Shown: positions 35,345 through 48,752, counted from the first letter of the stretch. The stretch is 54,664 nt of DNA from Streptococcus sp. oral taxon 058 str. F0407 (GCF_000235485.1 NZ_JH378883.1:1-54664), one strand, 5' to 3'. Numbers and translations: made by a program. The notes: generated by a model from the sequence alone, not told the origin.

Positions 35345-36826
35345 CTAGTCTGACAAAATTCCAACCTGCTCTACAAAGCGCATAAAGGCTAACTGTCCCT
35401 GCTCCGTCTGCTTGTAAACTCCTGCATCCTCAAGTACACGCGAAAAGATAGCACCCACAGAGTCCTTGACGATTTCAAGGGCTTTTTCTTTATCCGCTAG
35501 TTCTGGATGTTGATCTTTGAGTTGGTCTGCCCATTCCTGATGATAAGCAGCAACTATATCAGCTTCTCCCACGAGATAGCTAGCTACTTGCTCCACTTCT
35601 GCTTTCAGCCGTGGCGGTAGGATAGCCAGACCCATGACCTCAATCAAGCCGATATTTTCCTTCTTGATATGTTGGACATCCTTGTGGGGATGATAGATGC
35701 CATCAGGATATTCTGGTGATGTCTGATTGTCCCGTAAAACCAAATCCAACTCAAATTGCCCATCTCGTTTACGAGCAATGGGTGTGATGGTGTGATGCGG
35801 TGTCCCATCAGTCTCTGCCAAAATCTGAACTTCAGAGTCTGAATACTGGCGCCATTCCTGCAAAACCTTGTCAGCCAAGTTAATCAAATCCTCCTTGGAA
35901 TCCGAAATCAAACGCAACACTGACATCGGCCACTTGACAATCCCAGCCTTGACCTGTCCAAAACCAGCAAAGCGGAAGGTCTTTTGCAGTGGAGCCAATT
36001 CCATAGGAAAAACATGGCGCCCTCCCTGATAGTGGTCATGGGTCAGGATAGAGCCCCCTACAATCGGCAGGTCGGCATTTGAGCCAGCAAAATAACCTGG
36101 AAACTGATCTACGATAGCTAACAGACGCTCAAAGCTCTGACGGCTAATGACCATGGGACGATGCTGACCATCTAAGAAAATACAGTGCTCATTAAAATAA
36201 GCATAGGGCGAATACTGGAAGCCCCATTCTTGGCCCGCCATTTCAAAACGAATAATTCGGTGATTGCTGCGAGCTGGGTGGTTGACTCGACCATGGTAGC
36301 CTTCATTCTCTAAACAAAGCTGACACTGAGGATAATTGCTAGCTTGCACCAACTTGGCTGCCGCAATCTCTTTGGGATCTTTTTCAGGCTTAGAGAGATT
36401 GATGGTGATTTCAAGTTCTCCGTAGTCAGACGGTACACGATAAGCAATATTTTTAGCAATGGCCTTAAGCTTGATGTAGTCATTTTTCTGACTAAGTTGG
36501 TAGAAGTCCGCAATTGCTTGCTCAGGAGAGTGGGCATAGGTTGCCCAGAAGTCACGATTGACCTGACTTGGACAAGGGGTCACCAAGTCCATCAGTTCAG
36601 CACCAAGGATTTCACGCGCAGTCTGACTATCTTCAATCGTCTCTAATCGAACGGCTTCCTCAACCAGCTGGTCCTTGAGATCAATCAAGTTGCCCTGCTC
36701 AGTCTCAACTTCCAGAACATCTTCGCCCACTCGTTCTAAGACACGATTGGTCAGGTAGATTCGATCCATTTCCTCAAATGAACTTTCAGAAATGACATGT
36801 GTTACAAATTTATCTACTAAGGTCAC
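35345..36826 (-). CDS. galT: Galactose-1-phosphate uridylyltransferase, Gram-positive type
   Basis: This 493-residue Leloir enzyme exchanges UMP between UDP-glucose and galactose 1-phosphate. The Firmicutes type-2 form lacks the compact E. coli GalT motif pattern but has [36 protein letters not shown] with the catalytic His region, and [14 protein letters not shown]. It starts with GTG at 36826, 8 bases after AAAGGAGG, and 18 bases past the galK stop. The pair forms one operon. Confidence 0.95.
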   Translation of the reverse strand: MTLVDKFVTHVISESSFEEMDRIYLTNRVLERVGEDVLEVETEQGNLIDLKDQLVEEAVRLETIEDSQTAREILGAELMDLVTPCPSQVNRDFWATYAHSPEQAIADFYQLSQKNDYIKLKAIAKNIAYRVPSDYGELEITINLSKPEKDPKEIAAAKLVQASNYPQCQLCLENEGYHGRVNHPARSNHRIIRFEMAGQEWGFQYSPYAYFNEHCIFLDGQHRPMVISRQSFERLLAIVDQFPGYFAGSNADLPIVGGSILTHDHYQGGRHVFPMELAPLQKTFRFAGFGQVKAGIVKWPMSVLRLISDSKEDLINLADKVLQEWRQYSDSEVQILAETDGTPHHTITPIARKRDGQFELDLVLRDNQTSPEYPDGIYHPHKDVQHIKKENIGLIEVMGLAILPPRLKAEVEQVASYLVGEADIVAAYHQEWADQLKDQHPELADKEKALEIVKDSVGAIFSRVLEDAGVYKQTEQGQLAFMRFVEQVGILSD

Positions 36827-36844
36827 TATAGAGCCTCCTTTTAA

Positions 36845-38023
36845 CTAGTCAAGGACGCGAGTGCCACCTGCAACTTCAGCGATATAGAAGCTTGGAGCGT
36901 ATCCAACTACTTCTTCGTAGTGTTTGCCTACAGCTTCTTTAAAGGCCTCAACAGTATCTTTTTGCACCAAGGCAATGGCACATCCGCCAAAACCTGCCCC
37001 TGTCATACGAGCACCGAGAACACCTTCTCGAGCCCAAGCTGTGTGAACAAGAGTATCCAATTCCAAACCAGTTACTTCATAATCATGCTCCAGAGAAACG
37101 TGTGACGCATTCATCAAGCGGCCAAATGTTTCCAAATCACCTGCTTGAAGGGCTGCTTGAGCCTTAAGGGTACGTTGATTTTCAAGAACAGCATGACGAG
37201 CACGTTTCAAACGATTTTCGTCTTTGATCAGGTAGCTGTATTGGTCAAAGGCCCACTCGTCTAGTTCACCCAAGGTCTGAATATCCAAGGCAACCTGCAA
37301 TTCTTCCACTGCTTTTTCACATTCAGCACGGCGTTCATTATATTTAGAATCCGCCAATTCACGGCGTTTGTTGGTGTTCATGATAACAACGACATTGTCC
37401 TTCAAATCAAGTGGCACCAAATCATACTCTAAGGTATTTGTATCTAGATAAATAGCACGTTGGTCTGCCCCCATACCGATAGCAAACTGATCCATGATAC
37501 CAGAGTTGACTCCGATAAAGTTGTTCTCTGTTTGTTTTCCGATTTTAACCAAATCCAAACGGTCTAATTTTAAATCAAAGAGATGCTCTGCCACGACCCC
37601 TGTCAAGAGTTCCAAGGATGCTGATGAAGACAAGCCAGCACCATTTGGGATATTCCCATAAACATAAAAATCAAAACCTTTGTCAATCACGTGTCCAGCT
37701 TCTTGCAAGAAATGAAGAACCCCTTTTGGATAGTTGGTCCAGTTGTGCCCTTTTTCAAACTTGAGGTCAGCAAGAGGCACTTCGATAATGCCCTTGTCCT
37801 CAAAGTTGGCTGAGTAGAAACGCAAAACTTTGTCGTCACGCTTGCGAGCCGCCCCATAAGTTCCCAAGGAAATCGCAGCAGGAAAAACGTGCCCACCATT
37901 GTAGTCCGTGTGTTCACCAATCAAATTGATACGGCCTGGTGAAAAGAAAGTTTGGTCTGCTTCTTGACCAAAAACGGCAAGAAAATCTTTACGAAGGGCT
38001 TCAGCAGTAAGATGTTGTGTCAT
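36845..38023 (-). CDS. galK: Galactokinase
   Basis: This 392-residue GHMP-family enzyme phosphorylates galactose. The galactokinase signature [21 protein letters not shown] is near residues 27-47. The ATP loop is [16 protein letters not shown] near 115-130, and the catalytic Asp lies in [13 protein letters not shown]. The C-terminal GHMP motif is [16 protein letters not shown]. The start has AAAGGAG 8 bases upstream. It is divergent from galR. Confidence 0.97.
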   Translation of the reverse strand: MTQHLTAEALRKDFLAVFGQEADQTFFSPGRINLIGEHTDYNGGHVFPAAISLGTYGAARKRDDKVLRFYSANFEDKGIIEVPLADLKFEKGHNWTNYPKGVLHFLQEAGHVIDKGFDFYVYGNIPNGAGLSSSASLELLTGVVAEHLFDLKLDRLDLVKIGKQTENNFIGVNSGIMDQFAIGMGADQRAIYLDTNTLEYDLVPLDLKDNVVVIMNTNKRRELADSKYNERRAECEKAVEELQVALDIQTLGELDEWAFDQYSYLIKDENRLKRARHAVLENQRTLKAQAALQAGDLETFGRLMNASHVSLEHDYEVTGLELDTLVHTAWAREGVLGARMTGAGFGGCAIALVQKDTVEAFKEAVGKHYEEVVGYAPSFYIAEVAGGTRVLD

Positions 38024-38062
38024 ATGAATTCTCCTTTGACTGTCCGTTAAGTCACCTTAACG

Positions 38063-38143
38063 TGTAATCGTTTTCTTCTATTGTATCCAAGGGATTTCCC
38101 AAGGTCAATCCTTTTTACTAAAGTTTTACTAAACAATCGGTAA
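38063..38143. promoter_or_regulatory. galK-galR intergenic control region
   Basis: The 164-base gap between the divergent genes holds TGTAATCGTTTTCT (38063-38076), a cre-like CcpA site, and TTTTTACTAAAGTTTTACTAA and TCGGTAAAA around 38110-38145, which look like LacI/GalR-type operator halves. The exact operator is inferred. Confidence 0.45.
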
Positions 38144-38160
38144 AAAGAGGAAAAATATGA

Positions 38161-39189
<1,029 letters not shown>

Positions 39190-39211
39190 CTCAACTAATA
39201 TAATAAAGTCA

Positions 39212-39251
39212 AAAATCCTAATAGAGATTCTCAAATCTCCATTAGGATTTT
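39212..39251. terminator. Bidirectional terminator between galR and adhC
   Basis: AAAATCCTAAT / ATTAGGATTTT hairpin with flanking A and T runs; the two genes converge. Confidence 0.8.
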
Positions 39252-39255
39252 CTTT

Positions 39256-40293
39256 TTAATCAATCACAATCATTGCCTTAATCGTCTTACGTTCATCCAT
39301 ATCTTTATAGGCTTGGTCAATGTCTTCCAATTTATAACTTGAAGTAAAGACACGACCTGGATTAATATCCCCATCCAGGACAGCTTTTAGCAAGAATTGT
39401 TTGTCGTAAGTTGTAACAGAGGCTGCACCTCCTGCTATAGTTAAGTTTTGAGCAAAAGTTGAACCGAGAGCTCGATTGCTATAGTGAGGAACCCCGACAA
39501 AACCCAATCGGCCACCATTGTGAAGGACTCCTAGGGCTTGATCAATAGCCGCTTCTGTTCCAACACATTCAAGTGCTGCGTCTGCTCCGCCGCCGAGAAT
39601 TTCACGCACCTTGGCAATGCCTTCTTCACCACGCTCAGCAACTACTGCTGTTGCTCCTGACTCTAAGGCCATCTTTTGTCTATCTTCATGGCGACTCATG
39701 AGGACAATTTGTGAAGCACCACGCATCTTAGCTGCGATAACAGCACATTGACCGACTGCACCATCACCAATAACGACCACCTTGTCACCCTTTTGCACAT
39801 TTGCTACACGCGCCGCATGGTAACCTGTCGGCATGACATCTGCTAGCGTCAAGAAGGATTTGAGCATGGCTTCAGTATAATCAGACGGTTGCCCAGGGAT
39901 TTTGACAAGAGCCCAGTTGGCGTATTCAAAGCGCATGTACTCCGCTTGCACCCCGTCAGACCAGTTGGTCCCAATATGGTGATCACAAGTCCCATCATAG
40001 CCTGCACGACAGGCATCACATTCCCCACATCCATGAGTAAATGGGGCAATGACAAAATCGCCAGGTTTAACGGTCGTCACTGCATCACCAATTGCCTCAA
40101 CGATACCAATCGCTTCGTGCCCGCTATTCTGATGCCCTGCTTCAATATCCGGATTGCGATAGCTCCAGAGATCAGAGCCACAGACACAAGTCCGAACGAT
40201 CCGAATAATGGCATCGTCTGCCTCAATGATTTGCGGATGCTCCACTTCAATAAGACCAACCTGACCAGCTTTTGTATAAACTGTTTTCTTCAT
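39256..40293 (-). CDS. adhC: Zinc-dependent alcohol dehydrogenase, formaldehyde-type (AdhC-like)
   Basis: This 345-residue medium-chain dehydrogenase has catalytic zinc ligands in CVCGSDLW and GHQNSGHEAIGIV. The structural zinc Cys cluster is CGECDACRAGYDGTCDHH, and the NAD-binding loop VIGDGAVGQCAVIAA is near 172-186. In pneumococcus the matching gene (SP_1855) is linked to aldehyde and nitrosothiol stress and preceded by the MerR-type regulator gene nmlR. Here no MerR gene lies upstream; the next gene is an ABC transporter. Confidence 0.88.
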   Translation of the reverse strand: MKKTVYTKAGQVGLIEVEHPQIIEADDAIIRIVRTCVCGSDLWSYRNPDIEAGHQNSGHEAIGIVEAIGDAVTTVKPGDFVIAPFTHGCGECDACRAGYDGTCDHHIGTNWSDGVQAEYMRFEYANWALVKIPGQPSDYTEAMLKSFLTLADVMPTGYHAARVANVQKGDKVVVIGDGAVGQCAVIAAKMRGASQIVLMSRHEDRQKMALESGATAVVAERGEEGIAKVREILGGGADAALECVGTEAAIDQALGVLHNGGRLGFVGVPHYSNRALGSTFAQNLTIAGGAASVTTYDKQFLLKAVLDGDINPGRVFTSSYKLEDIDQAYKDMDERKTIKAMIVID

Positions 40294-40480
40294 AAGACCT
40301 CTCCTTTTCTACTGATTTTTCACTTTTATTATACACCTTTTGTCAAGCTTTCGCTCTTATCAATCATTATTAACGGCGATAAGGCACTGGTTTAGTCCAA
40401 TATAGTCTTTTCTTCTTGAGATTTAAGTTTTATTAAGGAGAGATTTTTCGATTACATTTTTAATAGCTTCCAGCCAATAG

Positions 40481-40520
40481 AAAAAGGTGGATAAATAAGT
40501 AGGCCTTTATCCACCTTTTT
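40481..40520 (-). terminator. Terminator of the MacB-like gene
   Basis: AAAAAGGTGGATAAA / TTTATCCACCTTTTT hairpin with a T run, just after the stop at 40533. The rest of 40294-40480 holds no recognisable gene. Confidence 0.85.
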
Positions 40521-40532
40521 GAGGTTTAGTTG

Positions 40533-43058
40533 TTATTCGCTACGAAGCGATTCGACTGGGTCTTTCTTGGCGGCGATGCGTGAAGGGATTAGACCGGCTA
40601 ACATGGTGAGGACAATCGAAATACCGATAAGGATTAGAGCTACTTCTTTTGGTAATTGCGCTACATTTTCCACATTTGTCATTTTAGCAACAATCGCATT
40701 GATTGGGAATGTCGCAAGGAGGGTAATCGCGATACCGAGCACCCCAGAGATGAAGCCTTCGATGGCTGTTTCAGCAGTGAAGATACGACGAATATCTTTC
40801 TTCGAAGCCCCCATTGCACGTAGGATTCCGATTTCTTTTGTACGTTCGAGAACTGAAATGTACGTGATAATCGAAATCATTATAGAAGATACAATGAGTG
40901 AGATGGCCACAAAGCCAACGAGCACAGTTGTCACTACGCCAACCAATGTCGTAATTGAAGACATGATAGTTTGGATATCATCTGAATAAGCGAGTACCTT
41001 ATCGTCTTCTCCAGCTTCTTTTTTCGCCGTGTTATAGGCGTTTATGAATTCTTTTAAGTCTTGTTTTTGTTGGAACGAAGAGGTATAGAGCTCAATGGCA
41101 GCTGGTTTGGATTTGTTGATGACGCCCATTTTTGCGAGGTTTTCCTCGTAAGTTGAAGCCGAGTTGTCGTTATACTGTTGGACATACTGCGCCTGTTCTT
41201 CAGGCGTCATTTTGGCTAACTGAATTTTTTCTTCTTCGGTTAAATTCTCCGAACTGAATGGTTTAGGATCTTTGGCAAAGTCTTTACCCGTAAATACATT
41301 TAGATTTTGATTAGCTTCCTGTTCCTTAACGATATCACTATTTTGAATATGCTCGGAAGTGTAATCAATAAGGGCGCTTGTGTAGGCGATTCCTCCTGAA
41401 GGAGCATTCACGCCTGAACTTGTGCCGTCTTTTTGGCGAAGGACACCCACAATTTTAAGTTCGAGCCCATTCTCGATTTGAGTTTTCATATAAGAAGCAT
41501 CTGCAATCTTATTGACCCATAAGTTATTTTCTTTCACAAAACGGTTTGTATTGACAATTGCTTTGAAAGTTTTTCCGATAAAGTCACTATATTGATACGT
41601 TTGAGAAGAGAGTTCGTCGAGCTTCTTCATATCGTTCAATTCACTGGGATCTTTGATACGCAAACTATAGAGCAACAAATCGCTAATTTGATTGTTTTCA
41701 TCTACGATAAGGACGAGCTCGGACTTTTCTTGTGGGAAGCGTCCTTCCAACACGTCATACTTGCTTTCTAGCATTGAAGAATCACTAGAAAGTTCACTCC
41801 AGTAGTTGAGGTTTTGTAAGTATCCCTTCATCGTTTGGTTCGCTGTTTCTACTTCATCAGCTAAGGTTGAAGGCAGAATACTTTTGGATCCGTTGGAAGT
41901 ATCACTTGCATAGATAAACGGTTGTAAATTGTATCGGTAACGAATGTCTTTTGTGAGAGATTCAACCTTCGAAGCGTGTTCCTCCAAGTAAGTCTTGAAG
42001 GAAGCTAGGTCGTTCTTTCCGATTTGTTTTTTCAATAAATTCGTTAAAATCGTATTGATACCGAGCTCATGATTATCCTTGTAAGGCTTCTCGCTCAAAT
42101 CTGGAGAGGTCGCCAACAAGTTGCTCTGGTTCTGCTCGCTAATCGTCAATGGAAGAGAGACGAGAGTATCTTCCTGCACCTTTTTAACGTAGTCACTCAC
42201 ACCATTGGAAAGAGCCAAGATAAGGGCAATCCCGATAATCCCGATGGAACCCGCAAAAGCTGTTAGTAAGGTACGACCTTTCTTTGTCAATAGGTTATTA
42301 AAGGAAAGTACAAGGGCGGTTATAAAGCTCATCTTCGTCTTCGTGAACTGGATGTCGACTTGCTTTGTCTCCTCTGTTGGTTCGCATGGGTTTGAGTCGC
42401 TCAAGATGTTTCCATCTAATACTTGTACGATACGTGTGGAATACTTCTGTGCCAGCTCTGGGTTATGCGTCACCATGATAACCAAACGTTCCTTGGCGAT
42501 GTCTTTTAATAAATCCATGATTTGAACAGAAGTCTCAGAATCAAGCGCTCCTGTCGGTTCGTCGGCTAAAACGACTTTTGGATCATTAACAAGAGCACGC
42601 GCAATCGCGATTCGTTGCATTTGTCCCCCAGACATTTGACTTGGTTTCTTATATAAATGGTCTTTTAGGCCTACGAGTTCGAGCACTTCGATAGCACGTC
42701 TCTTACGTTCTGCTTTTGAAACGCCCGAAAGAGTCATTGCAATTTCTACGTTAGAGAGTGCAGTTTGGTGCCCTATGAGATTATAAGACTGAAAGACAAA
42801 ACCGATGGTGTGGTTTCGGTAGCTATCCCAATCGCGGTCTTTAAATTGCTTTGTTGATTTTCCTTGGATGAGTAAATCACCAGATGTGTATTGGTCGAGT
42901 CCCCCGATGATATTTAATAGGGTGGTTTTCCCAGAACCCGATTGCCCGAGAATGGAGACAAACTCACTCTCACGGAAGCGAATCGAGATATCCTTTAGCG
43001 CGTGGAACTCTTGATTGCCCGTATGATAGACTTTTGAAATGTGTTGTAGCTGTAACAT
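40533..43058 (-). CDS. MacB-like ABC transporter, fused ATPase and FtsX-type permease
   Basis: This 841-residue protein joins an ATPase domain (1-230) to a permease. Walker A is GQSGSGKTT near 38-46, the signature is MSGGQMQRIAIARAL, and Walker B is VVLADEPTGALD. A first membrane helix lies near 250-272, followed by an extracellular domain of over 400 residues and then three helices near 715-830 of the FtsX type. This is the type VII ABC (mechanotransmission) build. Firmicutes relatives are tied to antimicrobial-peptide defence, or to lipoprotein or peptide export. No two-component genes are beside it. AAAGGAG lies 7 bases before its ATG. It stands between adhC and czcD, where I recall no such gene in pneumococcus. 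Confidence 0.88.
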   Translation of the reverse strand: MLQLQHISKVYHTGNQEFHALKDISIRFRESEFVSILGQSGSGKTTLLNIIGGLDQYTSGDLLIQGKSTKQFKDRDWDSYRNHTIGFVFQSYNLIGHQTALSNVEIAMTLSGVSKAERKRRAIEVLELVGLKDHLYKKPSQMSGGQMQRIAIARALVNDPKVVLADEPTGALDSETSVQIMDLLKDIAKERLVIMVTHNPELAQKYSTRIVQVLDGNILSDSNPCEPTEETKQVDIQFTKTKMSFITALVLSFNNLLTKKGRTLLTAFAGSIGIIGIALILALSNGVSDYVKKVQEDTLVSLPLTISEQNQSNLLATSPDLSEKPYKDNHELGINTILTNLLKKQIGKNDLASFKTYLEEHASKVESLTKDIRYRYNLQPFIYASDTSNGSKSILPSTLADEVETANQTMKGYLQNLNYWSELSSDSSMLESKYDVLEGRFPQEKSELVLIVDENNQISDLLLYSLRIKDPSELNDMKKLDELSSQTYQYSDFIGKTFKAIVNTNRFVKENNLWVNKIADASYMKTQIENGLELKIVGVLRQKDGTSSGVNAPSGGIAYTSALIDYTSEHIQNSDIVKEQEANQNLNVFTGKDFAKDPKPFSSENLTEEEKIQLAKMTPEEQAQYVQQYNDNSASTYEENLAKMGVINKSKPAAIELYTSSFQQKQDLKEFINAYNTAKKEAGEDDKVLAYSDDIQTIMSSITTLVGVVTTVLVGFVAISLIVSSIMISIITYISVLERTKEIGILRAMGASKKDIRRIFTAETAIEGFISGVLGIAITLLATFPINAIVAKMTNVENVAQLPKEVALILIGISIVLTMLAGLIPSRIAAKKDPVESLRSE

Positions 43059-43167
43059 CGTCTATCTCCTTTCAGTGATATAGGTAGTCTATCACAATTT
43101 CATACTGGAGTAAATATGTTACATTTACAATTCATCAAAAATAATCAACAAATGGAAAATCGACTTC

Positions 43168-44067
43168 TTATGAATGATGATGTCCATGACTTTGACTGGC
43201 TTCCAGCTCCTCAATTTTTCGCTTATGGGTTTGGTGACTTGCTAGGTTTGCATCAACTTCAATGGTGACATTTTGAAAGCCATAATCTTTGAGTAAATTA
43301 CGAATGGATTCTTTACAATACTCTATATGTTCAATCTCTTCTAGGCAAACATGAACAATGGCATTTTTTTCCAAACCATCCATAGTCCAGAGATTGAGCT
43401 GATTAACACTGACCACATGGTCCAATTGCTCTAAGTCATTCTTCACTTGTTTGATATCTACCCCTTCAGGCACAGCATCCAAGAAAATCTTGAGTGCGCT
43501 CCAAAAGCGAGGAATGGCCTTTGTTAGAATGAAAATGGAGATGACAAGCGATAAGAGCGGATCAAGGATATACCAATCTGTAAATCGGAGGATAATCGCC
43601 ATTAGAATGACAGCCAACCAACCAAGAGTATCTTCCAAAAAATGCAGACTCAGAATTGACTCGTTCTTTGTCTTTCCCTTACGAACTACTAGACTAGCTA
43701 TCACATTGATACTTACTGCAATGATTCCTAGCCAGAGGACTCCTTCCTCATTGACAGGTTGCGGGTGAACTATCTTTATGATATTTTCCAATATCACTAG
43801 GACAGACCCTATCATAAGAATCACAGCAGTTAGGATGGCCCCTAAAAGACTGAAACGCTTGTAACCCAAGGTGTACTGCCCATCTTCTTCTCGGTTTGAG
43901 ATTGTTTCTAAAAGGGCCGATATGCCAATGGCTATAGCATCTCCCAAGTCATGAACAGAATCAGCAAGAACTGCACTTGAACCAAAGATCCCTCCTGCGA
44001 TAAACTCAACAATAGCATAGCTTAAATTTAAGAAAAAGGCTAGCCAGATTGATGTTTTAGAGCTCAT
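43168..44067 (-). CDS. czcD: Zinc/cobalt efflux protein CzcD (cation diffusion facilitator)
   Basis: This 299-residue protein has six predicted helices and a cytosolic C-terminal domain. The HxxxD metal site of helix 2 is SVHDLGDAIAIG and that of helix 5 is LHFLEDTLGW. The C-terminal domain ends in a His-rich tail, SQSHGHHHS. CDF proteins exchange Zn2+ for protons to lower cytosolic zinc. The gene is divergent from the TetR-type regulator gene sczA, exactly as in pneumococcus, where SczA switches czcD on with zinc. The ribosome site is AAAGGAGGGAG. Confidence 0.95.
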   Translation of the reverse strand: MSSKTSIWLAFFLNLSYAIVEFIAGGIFGSSAVLADSVHDLGDAIAIGISALLETISNREEDGQYTLGYKRFSLLGAILTAVILMIGSVLVILENIIKIVHPQPVNEEGVLWLGIIAVSINVIASLVVRKGKTKNESILSLHFLEDTLGWLAVILMAIILRFTDWYILDPLLSLVISIFILTKAIPRFWSALKIFLDAVPEGVDIKQVKNDLEQLDHVVSVNQLNLWTMDGLEKNAIVHVCLEEIEHIEYCKESIRNLLKDYGFQNVTIEVDANLASHQTHKRKIEELEASQSHGHHHS

Positions 44068-44199
44068 TTCTCTCCCTCCTTTGGTATAATGGGTATATAC
44101 ATACTTCTTTCATTTGTATTATCTAATAAAATCCAAAGAAAGGATAGAAGCAAACTGTCAGTCTTATTCAGTTCTGAACAGTTTGTCTCAATTGTCTGT
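44068..44199. promoter_or_regulatory. czcD-sczA intergenic operator region
   Basis: The 132-base gap holds an inverted repeat TTCAG-TT-CTGAA at 44167-44178, overlapped by TGAACAGTTTGTCTCA. These resemble TetR-type operators and are candidates for SczA binding that controls both genes. Confidence 0.45.
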
Positions 44200-44754
44200 A
44201 TGCTAAAAAGAGACCGTCGAGTCAACAAGACAAAAAAAGCCATCTATCAAGCTTTTTTACAACTTTTGAACGACAAGGGTTATGAGGCTACTACTGTCCA
44301 AGATATCATTGACTTGGCAGATGTTGGACGCTCGACCTTTTACTGTCACTACGAGAGCAAGGAACTGCTTTTAGATGAACTCTGTCGCTATCTCTTTCAT
44401 CATCTCTTTGAAAGGGAAGAACACTTAACTACCGAAGATTACCTCGCGCATATCTTTTTACATTTTCAGAAAAACCAGGACCGTGTCACCAGTCTTCTTT
44501 TTTCAAAAAATGACTACTTCCTCCGCCAACTACACAGGGAACTTGAACACCATGTTTACCCCATGGTAGCGGAGGATTTGCAAGAGTCCTATCCGAACAT
44601 ACCAGCCTCCTACCTCAAACATTTTGTAGTAACCAATTTTATCGAAACACTGACCTGGTGGCTAAAAAAAGGAAAATCTTATACAGAAGACCAAGTAGTG
44701 AGATTTTACTTAGATGTGATTGAGATGACTTCTACAAAATCACTTGAGATTTAA
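44200..44754 (+). CDS. sczA: TetR-family zinc regulator SczA
   Basis: The protein has 184 residues from the ATG at 44200 (MLKRDRRVNKTKKAIYQAFL). The frame is open upstream to 44089, but that part covers the promoter region. No clear ribosome site precedes 44200. The TetR helix-turn-helix is DKGYEATTVQDIIDLADVGRSTFYCHYESKELLL near 27-60. His and Cys residues in the rest (HLFEREEH, LHRELEHHVYP) could bind zinc. It controls the divergent czcD. Confidence 0.88.
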   Translation: MLKRDRRVNKTKKAIYQAFLQLLNDKGYEATTVQDIIDLADVGRSTFYCHYESKELLLDELCRYLFHHLFEREEHLTTEDYLAHIFLHFQKNQDRVTSLLFSKNDYFLRQLHRELEHHVYPMVAEDLQESYPNIPASYLKHFVVTNFIETLTWWLKKGKSYTEDQVVRFYLDVIEMTSTKSLEI

Positions 44755-44780
44755 TCCTGTTACGAAGAAAGGAATCAACT

Positions 44781-45113
44781 ATGTTAAATTCTATTATCCT
44801 AGGAATACTGACGATCGTACTAGCTCTCGGTTTTTCACTTCTCCATCTCGCAGCTGCTTTCGCAGCCATGAAAGAAAAAAACTACTGTCGGGGAAATATG
44901 TGTATCTTGGTGGGAAGCTGTCTCACCTCACTATCTCTTGCTATCTTTTTCTTTGTCCCGCTTGCAACGGTCATCTTATGGATAGTGGGCTCTAGCATCA
45001 TCTGCTACGGTGCTTACTGGAATGGACAACAGCAAGAAAGTCAACATATATCGCACCACATTATAAGGGGTACACTAGCGGCTTTGATCACGCTCTTGCT
45101 TATCTTACTCTAA
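44781..45113 (+). CDS. Small membrane protein, unknown function
   Basis: This 110-residue protein has a GAAAGGA ribosome site before its ATG. Four hydrophobic segments are visible (about 3-27, 42-62, 64-82 and 95-110). Two Cys residues occur in NYCRGNMCILVG and one in SIICYGAYW. It follows sczA by 26 bases on the same strand and may be cotranscribed with it. I do not recognise a family and cannot name a role; a link to metal handling would rest on position only. Confidence 0.7.
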   Translation: MLNSIILGILTIVLALGFSLLHLAAAFAAMKEKNYCRGNMCILVGSCLTSLSLAIFFFVPLATVILWIVGSSIICYGAYWNGQQQESQHISHHIIRGTLAALITLLLILL

Positions 45114-45120
45114 CACTAAA

Positions 45121-45153
45121 AATCCCATCTCGTCTATAATTCGAGATGGGATT
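45121..45153. terminator. Strong bidirectional terminator
   Basis: AATCCCATCTCG / CGAGATGGGATT, a perfect 12-base stem with A and T flanks, between the small membrane gene and egtU. Confidence 0.85.
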
Positions 45154-45196
45154 TTGTCTACGAAAGAAAGTGGCTACCCCTGGCTTTCCTCTCCTT

Positions 45197-47430
<2,234 letters not shown>

Positions 47431-47438
<8 letters not shown>

Positions 47439-48291
47439 GTTCTTCCTCAATAAGTTTTCTGTCTCTAAGAATATCTAATATGCTACTTGCTGGATACCCT
47501 AGGACCTTTTCGACATCTGTTGAAACCCCGGCTTGTTCCCCAACTTTTATAGCTGTATAGGTACTGACCCAGGTATCGTACTCCCAAGTTTGTGCTGGCC
47601 ATTTTTTCCGTGACTCATAGGCTTCTTCTACTGATTCATCTACATACGTGATTAGTTGTTTGGTTGCTCTTGAAAGGAGTGTCGCAATCTCTTCCATGGA
47701 AAGATTCTCTGGTCCCGTTAGATTCAAGGTTTGATTTTCCCAATTCTTAGCATGTAAGAGAATCTCCGCTGCAACTCTAGATGTGTCCTTACGGGCAACA
47801 GCTGATACAAGGCCACTGCCAGCCGGACCACGAATTTCTCCATTTTCAAGCGCAATATCAATAAATAAGTCCAAGTAAAAATTATCTCTTAGAAAAGTGT
47901 AGGTGAATCCTAACTCCTTGATATAAGCTTCCGTCTGGGCATGATCCCGAGATAAGGTAAAAGTTGCCTTTTCATCTGCCCCATAAAAAGAGGTATAGGC
48001 GATATGCTTCACCCCTGCTAGCTTTGCGGCATCTAAAAAACTCTTGTGTTCCTTCACACGCTCTGGATTTTCCCGAGCAGAGACCATCAACAAGACATCG
48101 ATACCCTTTAAGGCCTCAACCACCTCTGGAGTATTGGCATACACCATCTTACGAATTTCTGCTGACGCGTAGACTTTTGCACGCTCTGGACTTCGTGCTA
48201 GATGGACAGAAGCGATTCCTTTCTTATCGACAAGATCAGCCACATAGGAGCCTAATTTTCCTGTTACACCCGTAATTCCAATCATAAGCAT
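47431..48291 (-). CDS. NmrA/SDR-type NAD(P)-binding oxidoreductase
   Basis: The protein is about 286 residues. The start is at 48291 or 48285; GGAAGGG lies just before both. The nucleotide loop is ITGVTGKLGSYVADLV, followed by VHLARSPERAKVY, a pattern of QorB/NmrA-like atypical SDR proteins that sense or use NADPH. The active-site Tyr and Lys of classical SDRs are not evident. It lies between marR and egtV in one operon, so a role in redox or electrophile stress alongside ergothioneine import is plausible, but this is inference. Confidence 0.78.
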
Positions 48292-48302
48292 TTTCCCTTC
48301 CA

Positions 48303-48752
48303 CTATAGTTCATTTTCTTTAGCTTTTAGATTTGAGATAATTCGCTCTTGATAAGCCTCGACCTCTCGGATTTCTTGATCCGAAAAGCCTTGGTAGAAAA
48401 TCTCGCCCAGTTCCTTACTAACACGATCCCCAATTTCCTTTTGTGCCCAACCCAATTCGGTCAAACTAACAAATTTTCTTCTCTTATCTTGAGTACAAGG
48501 TTTTACAGTAACCAAGCCCTGGTCTTCTAACTTCTTAATCATGCTGGTCAGGGTATTGTTTGCTAGTCCTGAAGCAAGGGCGATATCCGTAGCAGTTGCT
48601 CTACCATCTTCTTTTTGCCAAAGCACTGTTAAAATTTTCCCTTGTTCACTTCTGTATTGAGCTTCTGGTTCCTTCCTCAATAGTTTTTGAAAGATACGTC
48701 CATTCAATAAACGAATCTGTAGAGCTTGGTAGCCCCCTATCATCTTATCCAT
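48303..48752 (-). CDS. MarR-family transcriptional regulator
   Basis: This 149-residue winged-helix protein carries the MarR core ATDIALASGLANNTLTSMIKKLEDQGLV near 54-81, then the wing CTQDKRRKFVSLTELG. Flanking helices give dimer contacts. One Cys lies in VKPCTQDKRR, beside the wing, and could be a redox switch. It is first in the operon with the oxidoreductase and egtVU, so it is the likely regulator of that set. Confidence 0.85.
   Translation of the reverse strand: MDKMIGGYQALQIRLLNGRIFQKLLRKEPEAQYRSEQGKILTVLWQKEDGRATATDIALASGLANNTLTSMIKKLEDQGLVTVKPCTQDKRRKFVSLTELGWAQKEIGDRVSKELGEIFYQGFSDQEIREVEAYQERIISNLKAKENEL

Noticed and set aside
44089..44199. N-terminal extension of SczA by 37 residues
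   Set aside because: The extension runs through the promoter/operator zone, is hydrophobic and has no ribosome site; the TetR fold begins just after 44200.
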